The notes under the pieces are model-generated. The model was given only the letters and a program-made list of their open reading frames with translations, was not told where the DNA came from and made no database searches. Of a stretch of 64,000 nt of DNA, positions 45,497-57,299 are shown in pieces. Origin of the DNA: Hetaerina americana (taxonomy: Eukaryota > Arthropoda > Insecta > Odonata > Calopterygidae). The stretch is from the NCBI GenBank assembly GCA_022747635.1, contig JAKTNV010000014.1:4788001-4852000 (forward strand). The letters are read 5' to 3'. Every line of letters starts with the position of its first letter. The stretch's first letter is position 1. The position numbers and the translations under genes were made by a program.

Positions 45497-45497
<1 letters not shown>
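44369..45497 (-). mobile_element. mariner-3, second copy of the mariner-1 family
   Basis: The left end is CAGGTCTGTTCAAAAAGTAT and the right end is the inverse of CTAAGTCTTTTCAAAAAGTA. The internal sequence matches mariner-1 closely, including KRRRYATIDEI..ASKEELNKI and LKCF..WKKRWHE. The element is about 1.13 kb. The right TIR has more substitutions than the left. Confidence 0.88.
44450..45390 (-). pseudogene. mariner transposase pseudogene (mariner-3)
   Basis: The intact frame 44805-44620 reads MCEVIRHKRPVLWKNKNFLL, then RHDNAPAHRSLLLREFLAKN and PQPPYSPDFAPNDLFL. It carries the second D (HDNAPAH) and the third D of the DDD(34)D triad. The reading frame then shifts and continues to the C-terminal WKKRWHE near 44,490. 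Upstream, the first-D region and the HTH segments lie in several frames with stops. The GFFDC-like segment (CRGVVHNESL) near 44,880 is recognisable. Confidence 0.82.

Positions 45498-45504
<7 letters not shown>

Positions 45505-45555
<51 letters not shown>
45505..45555. repeat. (TA)n microsatellite abutting mariner-3
   Basis: A short GT run and then about 50 bp of TA, beginning within 10 bp of the mariner-3 right end. TA is the mariner target, so insertion next to or inside a TA tract is natural. Confidence 0.97.
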
Positions 45556-45556
<1 letters not shown>

Positions 45557-45559
45557 CAT

Positions 45560-47859
45560 GTCTTAGTTCTACTTTCAAATGCAAGTATTTTAATAGGATA
45601 GTTATTGTAAGAAATAATATGTTCTTATTTTGTTAATACCAAAACATTTTATTAATAGTGATGTACTTCAAAGTAAAAGTTAACCTAACAGTGATATAGA
45701 CTCTAGCTACAATGCCTATAAATATAATCCATTTAATTAAATGCACCGGTTTGATACCTTGAGCAAAGTATTTCTTGTTTTTCCTCATGTATACTAACAG
45801 CGAATTTTATCAAACTACTCCGCTGACGGCTCCGCGACATTCCAGCCAAAACAGCACTACGGAAAATGAAATATCACAACAGTCAAAATATTTCATTCTC
45901 CCTAATCTAAGTTCCTCTGACTTGGATCTCGCAGGTTTGGTTTATCTCTCACTTAAAATTAATGAAATAACCCTATATATAATATTGAAAATTATATGAG
46001 ATACTAAAATTAAAATAAATATAAAATACTAGTCTCTTTTGCCTATTAGGTCCGGGATCCGTAGACTTAACTGGTTGGAACCACACAGCTCGCATACACG
46101 TATGGTCACATTTACACAACCTATTTAATAATATTGCCCACAGATTGTGTCACCTTTTCATGTTGCATTTCTTCAACAAGTTCGGATAACTTTTGGCTAT
46201 TTTAAATTCATCACCCAAGATTTTCAACGAATGCTTTTGATTAATTTCGAGCGTCAGGCATGGTTAGTCTTTCTTCTCTCCTACCGCTTGGCATGCTCTG
46301 CGTCTCGTTTATAACAAACCTAATCTAAGTTTCCAAATTTCCTCTCTGCCTCCCTTTGCTCCTTTCATTTCTACCACCTTCCCCCGCAGGCGCATATATC
46401 CCTTATTTCATCATACCCTCTCCTCCTTTGCCCGCACTCACTCCCGTCAAGTCCTCAGTTTCATCTTCCAGTGACTTTTCCTCCCTCTGCAACTTACTTT
46501 TCGCCACCGCAGCGGAATCTTTTCTCTTTTGGTAGGATCGTCTTCTTCCCACTCCCATCCTCTTTTCTCCCTCTTATTCCCGCCGTCTCTTCATAAATCC
46601 CTACCAAGGCATGTCTTACTCAATGCCAAGCTGGACAAAGCCCTTTAATCTGCAGGCGCTATTGAAACGCCGGAGCATCAAAGTAACTTGGAAACACCAT
46701 CAAGATTGAATGAAAACCAACCTACAGTGTACCACTATCATGACTGATATCGTACCAAATAAATATTTCAAATTAAATATATCAACGCCTGGCCATTAGA
46801 ACACTTTATTTAAATTTAACTTTGTAGGTTTAAAACCAAATACATCATGCATAAAGTTTAAATTTTTTCTGAAAATTTAACAAACATTATTCTTATTTAC
46901 AAAAATTTATAATTTATGTATTATAAAAAACAGCCTCTCTACGTGAATTTTGTCTTAAGCTATTGTTTATAAAAATAGCCTCAAATTGAGATTTTGTAGT
47001 TCCCCTTTCTATCGAACCTGAGAGGGAGATATACTCTTCCCGTCTAATGCAGTGACACTTTCCCACTCCGGCAAAATTAGATTTCGTATAAATGAGGCAT
47101 TAGGAGACGGGCAAGAGATGGCATTAGCTGTCTTATAATCTGTAATTCACTGGTCTCAATTTAGCAGTGGAAATTCAATCCATCTGGGAAAGCAAATGTA
47201 AATGCTGATAAATCGAATTAAATGGGTTAATTGCAGGCTTTTAAAAATACAAACCACTCCACCACCTCGAAGAGATTTGTTAATGTGCAATATATTTATC
47301 AGATATCATATATAATTTTGTAATGGCTGTATATTTTAACATGAGAAATATAATATTTAATACTATACAGAATATGTTAATCCTTATTTTTAAACAAGTA
47401 AGCACAAATGTACAAGATTCATTTCGTTTGAATTGAATATTAAGATGAATTCATAATATTTTTGACAAATTTATCCCTCAATAACTTTACAAAAGAGTAG
47501 TTCTTTGATTATTTTAACGTAAATAAACAAAAAACAACGATAAAATCGTGTAGTAAATTTTAGATAAATAATAAGTTAGACCTGAGAAGGAAATGACAAT
47601 ATAAAACTCATATATAGTAAGGAGGGAAAAAATGGGCACTTTTTCAGTAGCTTCAGCCCTGTTAGTCGAAAAATCCGTGGTTCAAGTCCCGGTCATCAAA
47701 GTACTTTTGCATTAGTTGTCTTCTCGATTTCGCTCTCCCCAACTTTCCTGTGTATGTCTTTAACATGTGCTCCTATCCCTTTTCTTTATATCTAAGTATT
47801 TCCATGTGAGCCAATATTTCTTCGCCATATGGGGGATTTTCAGGTTTGAAAGCATACAC

Positions 47860-47860
<1 letters not shown>
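45560..47860. other. AT-rich non-coding stretch
   Basis: No gene or element recognised. 46,280-46,640 is C/T-rich. Around 47,650-47,700 GTGGTTCAAGTCCCGGTC resembles a B box with a possible worn tRNA-like head upstream (AGTAGCTTCAGCCC). Confidence 0.5.
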
Positions 47861-48175
<315 letters not shown>

Positions 48176-48276
48176 ATAATGTATAAAATTTAGCACTAGG
48201 GGACACAGACAAAAACACACTCAAAAGAAACTCACGTTTGTGTGTGTTTGCTATATAGTATATGTTTGTTTGTATA

Positions 48277-48306
48277 GTATATATATATATATACTATGTA
48301 TATATA

Positions 48307-48389
<83 letters not shown>

Positions 48390-48495
48390 TATGTATATAT
48401 ATATACATAAATATATTAAATATATATATATATGTATATATATATATTTATATATATTTATATATATTTATTTATATTTATATATATGTATGTAT
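48277..48495. repeat. Second long (TA)n tract
   Basis: About 110 bp of pure TA followed by interrupted TATATTTA units. Confidence 0.95.
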
Positions 48496-48739
48496 ATGTG
48501 TATGTATGCAATTCCTCTAGAGCGTCGGCACTTTTCAGGCAGATGAAAACTACGCAATTAATGATATCCTTGATGGTTGGCGACCGTTGTGACTTTATTG
48601 GCATTATAATTGCATATACACCAGGATGTTAACAATCTAACAGCTGACAAGCTATCGTAACCTTTTTGTTGCTGGGCGTTACATTGCGGTGGGAACTCCG
48701 AGAGCTTTTCATCCATTTAAATGCACCTTCTGAGCCTGC

Positions 48740-49480
48740 ATATTTACAGTATTTTCCTTCCACTGAATTTATTTTTTACTTCCCATGCATGCTCATAGAG
48801 TTTGTCAATCAGCCAAGGTGTTCCAAACTGCTGAGTATATTGAAACGTCAGTGTTATAAGTATGGGATGAGAATGAACGCAAGTAAACCATAGGTTCGCA
48901 TTTTTCTATAAAGATAAAATCCAAACTATATTTTAAGCTAAAATAGCATACACTTGAGCAGATAAATCTGTTTACCTATCTAATTTTGTACCATGATAAT
49001 CGAAGTAGAAGAGAAATTAGGCGAATTATTACGTTCGGTAAGAAGCTTGGACGAGGATAAGGCAGCTAATTACAGGGATCTTGAATATGAATGCCAAGAA
49101 AAGACTCGGGAGAACCTTGTTAAAATGCGTAGTTTCATGCTGCTCGGATATATGGTCTTTGAAACAAGATTATAGGCGTGGATTGGATTGGATGCTTTTG
49201 AAATGTGGGAGCGGCGAAGCATAGAGGAGGTGTATTAAACAGAAAGAAAAATAAAGGAGGAAGTGGTGAAGGAGGAGAAGGGATTGTGGTTAGTAATCCA
49301 AAGGAATCAGGAAAAATGAAAGCAAACCATTTAAATTGGTAATGGGTTGTTAAAGGCTGCGATAGAGGAAAGGACGTTAGACAAACGAGGATGTGTTCGG
49401 AGGAGGCATGGGTGGGAGCAAAGAGCATGTTGGACGGAATAAAAGTCGGGAGGATAAACATTTATGATGGGGTTGAGGGA
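48740..49480 (+). pseudogene. LINE fragment (post-RT and C-terminal region)
   Basis: The plus strand reads KLLSILKRQCYKYGMRMNAS (the G.KIN block after the active site). Then come RRIITFGKKLG, LVKMRSFMLLGYMVF.TRL (LVK.FVWSVLLYGAETW), LDAFEMWERRS and GNGLLKAAIEERTLDKRG. The order is that of a LINE ORF2 3' half. Frames change several times. Same family as 34725-35080. Confidence 0.65.
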
Positions 49481-49489
49481 TAGTTAATT

Positions 49490-52010
49490 GCAATTTGTTT
49501 ATTAGGAGCAGAAACAAAATATATTGTTTTTGTCCTTTTGCAGTCGGCGTCCATCCAAAGCCTCCCATTGACGATAGACTACCTAATGAATATACCCCAT
49601 TTTGCTCATCCTTTGTGTCAAATAATTTCACGTCACGGTGGAATGGTTTTTTTATCATAAAATTCTGTTCAAAAGCATTATTTCTTCGGTTAATATTAAC
49701 TAATACAACTTCCTTAAGTTAATGGTTCCAGGATTTAGCTCTACCTATCACCCTTAAATGTATATTTTTTATGCTAAGCACAAAAGGGGATTTCTTTTGG
49801 TCCATACAGCGTTTTCCTTTCTGGTTAATAGAGCGCTTTCGCTGTTTAGCCTCGAGATGTAAGCCCCAAGAACCATTTGGTGTTATAACAGGAGACTAAT
49901 AAATAGAATTATAAAGTTACCTTAGAAGATGAGTAAGTTCTTTACCTTACATATAACAGTAAGTCTACAGAAAAAGACTTCAAGCGTTTGAAGCAGAGGC
50001 TAGTCACAAGATACAAGCGTATTAATAATGCCAAAACTAATTAAGTTAAAAATTAATCTTAAAATGTATTCCTATAAAAAAAGGACTGGCGGAATAAATA
50101 TTTTAGAGACACCTTAAGCGCAATAGGGCAATAGGAAATGATTTTCATAATTTTAAGAAGCAATTACAAGCATTAGGGATTTTGGCTTAAGTTTTCTGTA
50201 AGCAATACGAAGAAAAAGGTTTAAATGTGAAGTTTTCAATTGTATTGTTCCAAAATCCTCTAGTTGAAGAAAAAGAATGAACCTTTGGAAATGATCTTTT
50301 AGAGAAGATAATGGTAGAGAATAAAAGGAAGAAGTGGATTGACAATAAATTATGTATTAAAAACGGCCTTCAAAGAGAGATTATATGTACAATTCTGAGA
50401 AATCCTGCATGATTTGTGTCCGAAAGGTAAACTATTTCTACCAAATGAAGTTACTACAAAATATATTGGAACGGCGGGTGAATATGATATCCTATGTATA
50501 CCCTAGAGTTTGATATATTGGTGACTGTTTCTTTATTTTTGAATATTGCCTGGGTTTATGGGCGTTTTAGCTCTGCTTTTCATATGTGCCATTGAGTCGT
50601 CGCTTTTGAGTTCAGAGGGTTCTGCAGGGGAAGAGAGCGGCGATCAGTCCATTTTTAGGGAAAGTTCACTCGGTTTCTGATTGGGTTGTCTAAGAAAAAA
50701 GGGAAGGAAGCTATATAATGATTCTGCAACAAAGACTTCGACTTAAGCTGTAAGTTACGCCACTTTGGCATTTTCGATGCCTGGAAAGAGAGTGTTTTCT
50801 CTTTCTAGACAGCATTTTGAGGTCACGATCTCTCTTCGAATGAGCTCATAAGTTTTGGTGTACGACTATTTCCGAGTATATCTTTTTTAATTTCTTTTTA
50901 GCTAATGGACTGAATATAGATATAAAATGAGAATAGGGTGATCTGGTTTTGACAACTTTTCTATGTTTCTCTTTGCTTAATCCATGCAATTGACAAGAAA
51001 AGGCATATAGGTAATACGGGTGGGTCATTACTCAATATCACCCAGATGGCAGTTAAGGAAAATTTTTCTTTCTCCTTTTAGTTGAATTTACTAATCGAAA
51101 CTCATCTCAAAGCTTAAGATCTTAAATACATAAGATCTCAGACTCTTTGAGATGAGCTAATTTTTAATAATAATTATCTTAATATCTTGTGTTAAGTACA
51201 CGGATTTTTCGGTAAAAATAAAAGGTCATGTAAAAAACAAAATTATTTCTCTATTCTCTTCATTGATGTTCTATACTTTTCATTATCAGCAGTCATGGAT
51301 GTGCATGTTATAGCTGCACCTCCCTCACCTGTTCATCTTAATGCAATATAGTGGCAGTAAATGGTTCAAAAGTGTCTAGTTCCTCCGATCAATGCCACTA
51401 TCGTCTTGAAACTAACAATTTATACAGTCTTATAGGCATAGTCTGTCACTCAAAGAGGATTTCAAAAAGACGAGGTCGAAACAATTTATAAATGACGTCA
51501 GAGATACAGGAATTGGAAACCATTACTAGGTTGTAGGGCTTTTTGCGATGGGGTGCAAACAGACGCCATATAGGCGAGGATATAAAAAGACTAATAGATT
51601 TTCCCTATTCGATTTTCCTCTCCGAATCCCATTTAATTCCATTGTCAATATTATGCACATTTTTTTACGTTTTAATATTTTTAATGCCGCATTGATTAGC
51701 AGTTTATAAGTATCGTTTTTGTGTTTAAATCGTACCTTTGTGACTGAAATTTCGCGTTTTATCATTTAACTTCCGAGTTTGTATTTCTGGAATCCCCAAT
51801 CCATAGAGTAGCCGTAACATTTGTATATTTTCCATAATTTTGCGTATTCCTGAGTTGGTCATGTGATAACGACCTCACATATTGGCTTATCAAGGGATTT
51901 TCCCACATCCTATAATATTATCTCTTCCTTGGTTTTAAATGATACGCAGTTTTCTCTAAACGCATATCGCCTAAGCCGTGTTCTCTACATACCACACATT
52001 ACGTATTTTA
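49490..52010. other. AT-rich non-coding stretch
   Basis: No gene or element recognised. An imperfect hairpin lies at 51,099-51,156. Confidence 0.55.
51099..51156. repeat. Imperfect inverted repeat
   Basis: AACTCATCTCAAAGCTTAAG and then ATCTTA pairs with the inverse of GCTCATCTCAAAGAGTCTGA and GATCTTA, with a loop of about six bases. It has no terminator-like U tract and no coding content. Confidence 0.6.
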
Positions 52011-52273
52011 TTACTTGAAGTATGTGCGGTTTGACGGTGGATTGCACAGAAGCGGGGACTTCATGGCCTCGATTTCGTTAACAGGAGGAGAGAAGTTTAT
52101 CTATGCGCTCCTTTGCTCCCACTGCAATCGTCTCATCGCTCTGCCTTCACTTCCACCTCCTCCCCCGGCGCCACCTCCCTTATCGCGCATCGCCCGGCTG
52201 CCGATACGCGAGCTCCCTTTAAAGGCATATCCCTCCCTCTCGGGCCAATTTACAAGTGTCGCCCGGGCAGTGA

Positions 52274-52274
<1 letters not shown>

Positions 52275-52306
<32 letters not shown>
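52275..52306. repeat. (GA)n microsatellite
   Basis: Pure GA alternation, about 32 bp, inside the GC-rich island. Confidence 0.97.
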
Positions 52307-52308
<2 letters not shown>

Positions 52309-52456
52309 TGTGCGTGTGAGTGCGTGCGTGCGTAAAGGGACGAGGGGACGGACCTGTCTATACGGGGTGGTGCGGTGGTTGAATGATGCGGCCGGGCGGG
52401 TTGCGGTGTCTCTTCGGGGTTGGGGAGGTGTGTGGGCGAGGGGAGGGAATCGTATC

Positions 52457-52614
52457 CCTGAGGTGGGAAGCGCGCCCACTGAGTGAGAGCGAGATACGCC
52501 CTCTCATGAAGGGGGGCGAACCCAAAACTTCTCGGCCTGAGGTGGGAAGCGCGCCCACTGAGTGAGAGCGAGATACGCCCTCTCATGAAGGGGGGCGAAC
52601 CCAAAACTTCTCGG
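52457..52614. repeat. 79-bp perfect tandem duplication
   Basis: Unit 1 (52457-52535) and unit 2 (52536-52614) both run CCTGAGGTGGGAAGCGCGCC ... CCCAAAACTTCTCGG. I see no difference between them. Confidence 0.95.
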
Positions 52615-52639
52615 GCTTTCGTTGCCCGGACCCTCGCGA

Positions 52640-53944
52640 AAATCGTTACCTGAAGATTTCATGGGAAATATTTGCCATAGGGGAAATAAGGGGATTAAAT
52701 CTAGTTCCTACTGCTCAGTGACATTCTAGAGTCCATTTTAACACAACTTCTAATATTTGAGTAGAACGTCATTTTTCCGCATGAAATTGCCCCAAACATT
52801 CTAAAAATTTACTATTTACAAAGGAATATATGAATCATATGTTTATTGTATCACAATCTAAATTTTTTTCTCTTTGTGAGTCTAAAACGACCATTTTTGT
52901 AGCATAATTTTGCCTTAAACTGCCATTTAAGGTAACATTTGAACGAAACTATCAGTCTCTTTTGGCCTTAGAAATAAAGATAACACGAATGTGGAGATTT
53001 TGTGGGTCAATTGCCTGCTATTACAATGTAACATAGCTTGATGAGAAAACGCTATGTCAAATTATGGAGTGATGGAAAGTGTAGATAAACCCTCAAACCC
53101 TGCCGTCGGTCGGTCCTCCGAATCGATCTATCCTATCAACCGATAGGTTTATCTACCCCCCTACCAGTTCACGAGTGACCTTGCGCCCTTTAATTCTTTT
53201 CCAACTCTGAAATGTGATCATCCTTGCGTGGGGGCTAAGATTTTCCATACCAAGGATTATATTTGATTTCAAATTTATTTCTGAAGTTCGATGTAAATAT
53301 AAAATTTTCAAAAAATTCAATTCCACAGAATATGAAGCAAGGGATCCTGTTTGGTATGATTTTTTAATGTGATAGGATATAATAGCATTATTATAGATAT
53401 CACAATATTTCTTGTAATAAGATCTCCTATTTTTAGATCAGAGAGGGCGATCCATTTCTTTTATGAGCAGAAAAAAACCCTCAGCACCAATCTTGGCCGA
53501 AACAATCTGAAATACCTTCGCGATAGCGATGGAAAGCCTCTACTCTCCCTGGAATTAGATTCAGAGGACAAAATTATTTAAATTAGTGACAAGACTATTT
53601 AGATTTCAATTCAGGCGATGGTTGCGATAATTTTGTTTACGAGAACAATGGCTTTGTCTGGAACGAGTGATATCCAGAATAATCAACCATAACGCCAAGA
53701 CGTAATATAATTGTCAAACTACTTCATCTGCAGACTCAAGTAGTGACTTACGATGAGGAAATTCTTCATTACCAAATGCATTCAAGCTGATATTTTATTT
53801 AAATGTTGTCGCTGATATAATGAATTTTACACGCAACCAATCTTAAAGTTTGAGAAGGTCGGTTGGCCATGTAGCCCCAATGTAATGTAGTAGTAGTGTA
53901 ATTAGTAATTTAACCCTAAATATCAAATTATAGATAATTTTGAG
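52640..53944. other. AT-rich non-coding stretch
   Basis: No element recognised. The ORF at 53369-53581 could be an N-terminal remnant of the following piggyBac (polar, SLELDSEDKII), but I have no motif to support that. Confidence 0.45.
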
Positions 53945-54990
53945 TTGAAGACCTTCATTGGATTACTTTTAGTCTTCTCTGTATTGGAATTCCATCGAGA
54001 AAATATATAGAGGCTCATTTCCTCTGGCAGGATCTTACGCCCAATGTTCCGCTAAACAGTGTCGGGAAAACTTTTTGAAGTATTATCCCAATACTTTTGT
54101 TTCGGAAATCGCAGGATACCTGAAGAATGAAAAACAACAGTCAACAGACCATTATAATAACTAGCCGGAATTTTTTGGCGCTTTTTTAAACGATTCATGG
54201 AGAAAGTGTTTTTCTATTAGCCTTGAGTATGCGTTAATGAAATGCTCATAATATTCCGGTGAAGACGCAGATTCAAAATGTTTACAACAGGAATTCCTGT
54301 TAGACACTGTGTAAAAGTGATTTTTTTGTAGATGCACATAGCAATTTCCTTAATGATGCACATACTTCCAGAGGTAAACATATGGGTACTTAGGATGGTA
54401 TGGGTTCTGATGGCAATGGTGTAACTACAGCGGAAAGAATTTCCAAAAACTTTAGTAATTGGCTCAGCGTCTTTGCAAATCTATTCACAAAACACACATG
54501 GAATTCTATTATCAGGCAAATGATTTTCTTCAATAGAGCTGCTTGAGAACCTTAGGTAAAGATTTTCATTCCACATAGGCACATTTGAAGATATAAATGA
54601 AAGATTCCGCCCCAGCTACTCCCCAAAATTGAAAAGTATTTTATTCCACATTGTGTGTATTTTCCCAAGGGAAGACCATATGATATGTGCTATGAAGTAA
54701 ACGGATGCTATGTGCCGAAAGGGAACGAACCGTAAAGCCTATTGTATCATTTCACCAATCAATGAAAAAGGATGAGTATGTAAATGTACTCCCGGAAGTT
54801 ATCTCTTTCTGTGATCGCACAAAAGAAGGAGCGAACACTTTGATCAAGAGTGTTCAGACTGAGGTTGATTGAAAAAACAAACAAGGTGGCCAGTATCAAT
54901 TTCCTATAGGCTGGTGGACATTATTGATTCGCACTCATTTGCTTTATGCCCCTATAAATTTATGTACCACAATTTTGAAAAGAGCCGAAT
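53945..54990 (+). pseudogene. piggyBac-type transposase relic
   Basis: Blocks lie in family order on the plus strand. KTFIGLLLVFSVLEFHRENI, then RPMFR.T and FEVLSQYFCFGNRR, correspond to the FIGLL.L.GV...N...LW, RP.FR.TMS and F..I...L.FD conserved region. FSSIELLENLR (54524-54556) is preceded by TGA where the family has tryptophan (NWFSSIELLE). GTFEDINERFRPSYSPK corresponds to GT...NK.EIP. ISFCDRTKEGANTLIKSVQT corresponds to FYN.TKGGVDT.D. PIGWWTLLIRTHLLYA corresponds to the RWPMV.FY.L.....NS block. Piggybac transposases use a DDD triad and TTAA targets. Here stops and shifts abound, and the last conserved D (DT.D) is replaced (NTLIK). No TTAA-flanked ends were seen. Confidence 0.82.
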
Positions 54991-56455
54991 TTGTCGAGTA
55001 ACTTCTCATGATACATAAACGAGACTTCTTTTAAGCCCCAGAAGAGAGGAATCGTTGAAGACGTGCGCGGAATTTGTAACTGAAGATGAGTAAAGGACCA
55101 GGGATTTGTTAGAGGACAAAATAGAAAACAACGCCACATTCGTTCTCATAAATTTAAAAGAAAAACTTTGCGCAAATGTGTATTTTGAAGAAACGTTTTG
55201 CCTAGAAAAAATGTTGAGTGCACTATGACTTTGACTAAAGTGAAAATGTTTTATCATAAATGGGCGTAATAATATCATGTACATGTGAATCATTTTTTTC
55301 AAATAAAAGTAATATAATCAATGGACATTGCTTCAATTCCTCTTTTATCTCTCCCTCTAAAAAGAGAGTTTCATTCATGGAAAATATCTCCAGGTTGAGC
55401 CTTATCCGTATTTCCTCGGCTTATTTCAGTGATCCAAGAGTTTTTGGGGACCTCGCACCGCTGTCGTTTCATTGTCAGACACAATGTCAGAAAGGCAGCT
55501 GTCGCGGGGAGTTTGTGGAGTTTTGAGAGCTGTAAGTCATAATGCGAAAATTGTGGAGACTTGGTCATAATATCCCCATTTAGTTTGGGCTAAAACGGGT
55601 ACAAAACGGAATGGATTGTGAATAATTTGGTTTATTCCGATATATTTGTAATTATTGAAAAACTAAGCAATACTTTAAAGGGGCATTTGGATATACGAGC
55701 AAGGAAACATCAATTTAAAGAGATTGATAATTTGCCACTTGTTTCTAACAGTCGCATTCCTAATATGAATGTAAAATAAAATGAGTAATATTTTGTGCGA
55801 CGAAATACCTTTTTCATTGATTTTCCACGTCAATCCAAATAACTATTACCTTGCCCACTTTGAAAATCTCACGGAGTCCGCTGGCTAACTTCCAATCCAT
55901 GTTTAAGATTCTGAGCCTAAAATGAGAGTTAGGAACCGTCGGTATTCAATAACAGCCCTCTACGTCACTCAGCATTTCAATCTCCTAAAGAGTCTCGTAT
56001 ACCCACGTGGTGCCCTGCAGGTCATCAATGTGTAAGGAAGCACATTGAGTGACAAGAAAAATATTCAATTTTAGTACACGTCTTCTATTCTTAAGTCAAT
56101 TACACAAGACGTTAACTTATCATTTGTTTGCTTCTGCTTTAGGAATCAGGATTCTATTTACATTTACTATATATCCAAATAATACTCCAAAAGTCGACGC
56201 AAGAGCGATTGGTGGGTGTGTTAAGTCACACTTGTAACAGGAAACAAAGCCACATGCAAACCTATACCCACTATGGCGAATATATTCATGCCTAATCCTT
56301 TAAATATACACGCTTGCAAATGCATATACTATCATCTAACAAACAATTGAACCTTTGTATGCAGTAAAACATTTATGTACGTGCTAACTAGAATTTGAAA
56401 AGTAAGAAGGCGAAATTCCACTACCACATGGACATGCAATGGTTTCCTCCCCAAG
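54991..56455. other. AT-rich non-coding stretch
   Basis: No gene or element recognised. ORFs at 55006-55302 (-) and 55260-55526 (+) have no domain. Confidence 0.55.
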
Positions 56456-57290
56456 GATACAGTTAGGGAATGTGACCCAACGCTGCAGGTAGCGGGAAGG
56501 TCCCCCCACGGAGAGAGACAAGGGATGGAAGGGAAATCTTAAAAACAGAATTGAGCCCAATACTGACCAATTCTGTTAAGACCAATACTGTTAAGACCAA
56601 TACTCTTGAGACCAATACTGTTAAGAGCAGCTCATTATTTAATGGCATTCTAATGCGATTACCCGGAAAGAATGTGTTTTGACAAAAAACACACTAGGGT
56701 AGTGAAATTGCATGCAATTGATTAGAACTAATTATTTCCTAGACGCTGAGGGTGGCAAATAGAATTTTTGCTGTCAATAACCCTAAAGTTCCTATCCCGT
56801 ATTGTCCGTGGGAAGGAGTCCTTGAGTCTGCTAGTTCTGGTATCTATTTCCAGAATTTTATGTGCGTTATCCAAGCGACGCAAGTATGTTGGAGTGCGAA
56901 TAATTCGCGAGGCCTCGGCTCTGAAACATGCAGATCAGAATGTATTTAGAAAGTTCAACCTAGCATTGAATCGTCTTCCATGTAATGATTCCCACACAAA
57001 TTCCAGAAGCATCGCAACGACGCTTTCCGTTTTATCGTTAGAGTTTTTAATGAGACGGGTTGCCCGGCAACGAACCTTCTCAATTTCCTGAATGAGGCCT
57101 TTTTCGACTCGGATCCCATACGCTACATGCGTATGCTAAATGAGGCTTTGCAAGAGCGTAGTAACAACGATATTTGACCTTGGAGTCACTTCTGCCGAAA
57201 ATACGTTTTATAACACCCAATTTTTTGTAAACTTGCCCGCAGAATTAACGCATACGGATTCCCCATATTAAGCAAGGATTAAGTAAGTGG
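56455..57290 (-). mobile_element. LINE 3' fragment, minus strand
   Basis: Starting near 57,220 the minus strand reads RIFGRSDSKVKYRCYYALAK, PHLAYAYVAYGIRVEKGLIQ, EIEKVRCRATRLIKNSNDKT, then RTPTYLRRLDNAHKILEIDT and RLKDSFLPRTIRDRN. This is the post-RT region of jockey/CR1-like LINEs (V.PHLEYA..VW...., L..VQRRATR.I, FFPRTIRDWN). After a run of 15-bp repeats it ends SLVSLRGGTFPLPAALGHIP. Frames shift once or twice but much is readable. It is a different family from the LINE at 27465. Confidence 0.75.
56566..56625. repeat. 15-bp tandem repeat, four units, in the LINE coding strand
   Basis: The units ACCAATTCTGTTAAG, ACCAATACTGTTAAG, ACCAATACTCTTGAG and ACCAATACTGTTAAG lie head to tail. On the minus strand the period of five codons gives VLVLTVLVLTELV-type repeats and keeps the frame open. 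Confidence 0.9.
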
Positions 57291-57299
57291 ATTTAATTG

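Larger units (their letters stand above)
52010..52640. other. GC-rich island with a GA microsatellite
   Basis: It is clearly more GC-rich than its surroundings, with many CpG dinucleotides. A long minus ORF (52101-52604, 167 codons) and several plus ORFs overlap it. None has a recognisable domain, and the repeat-encoded part of the minus ORF simply repeats (FGFAPLHERAYLALTQWAR-type). It could mark a promoter or CpG-rich regulatory region. Confidence 0.4.

Noticed and set aside
52101..52604. 167-codon minus ORF as a host gene
   Set aside because: It spans a GA microsatellite and a tandem duplication in a CpG-rich island, and its repeats follow the DNA repeats. No domain was seen.
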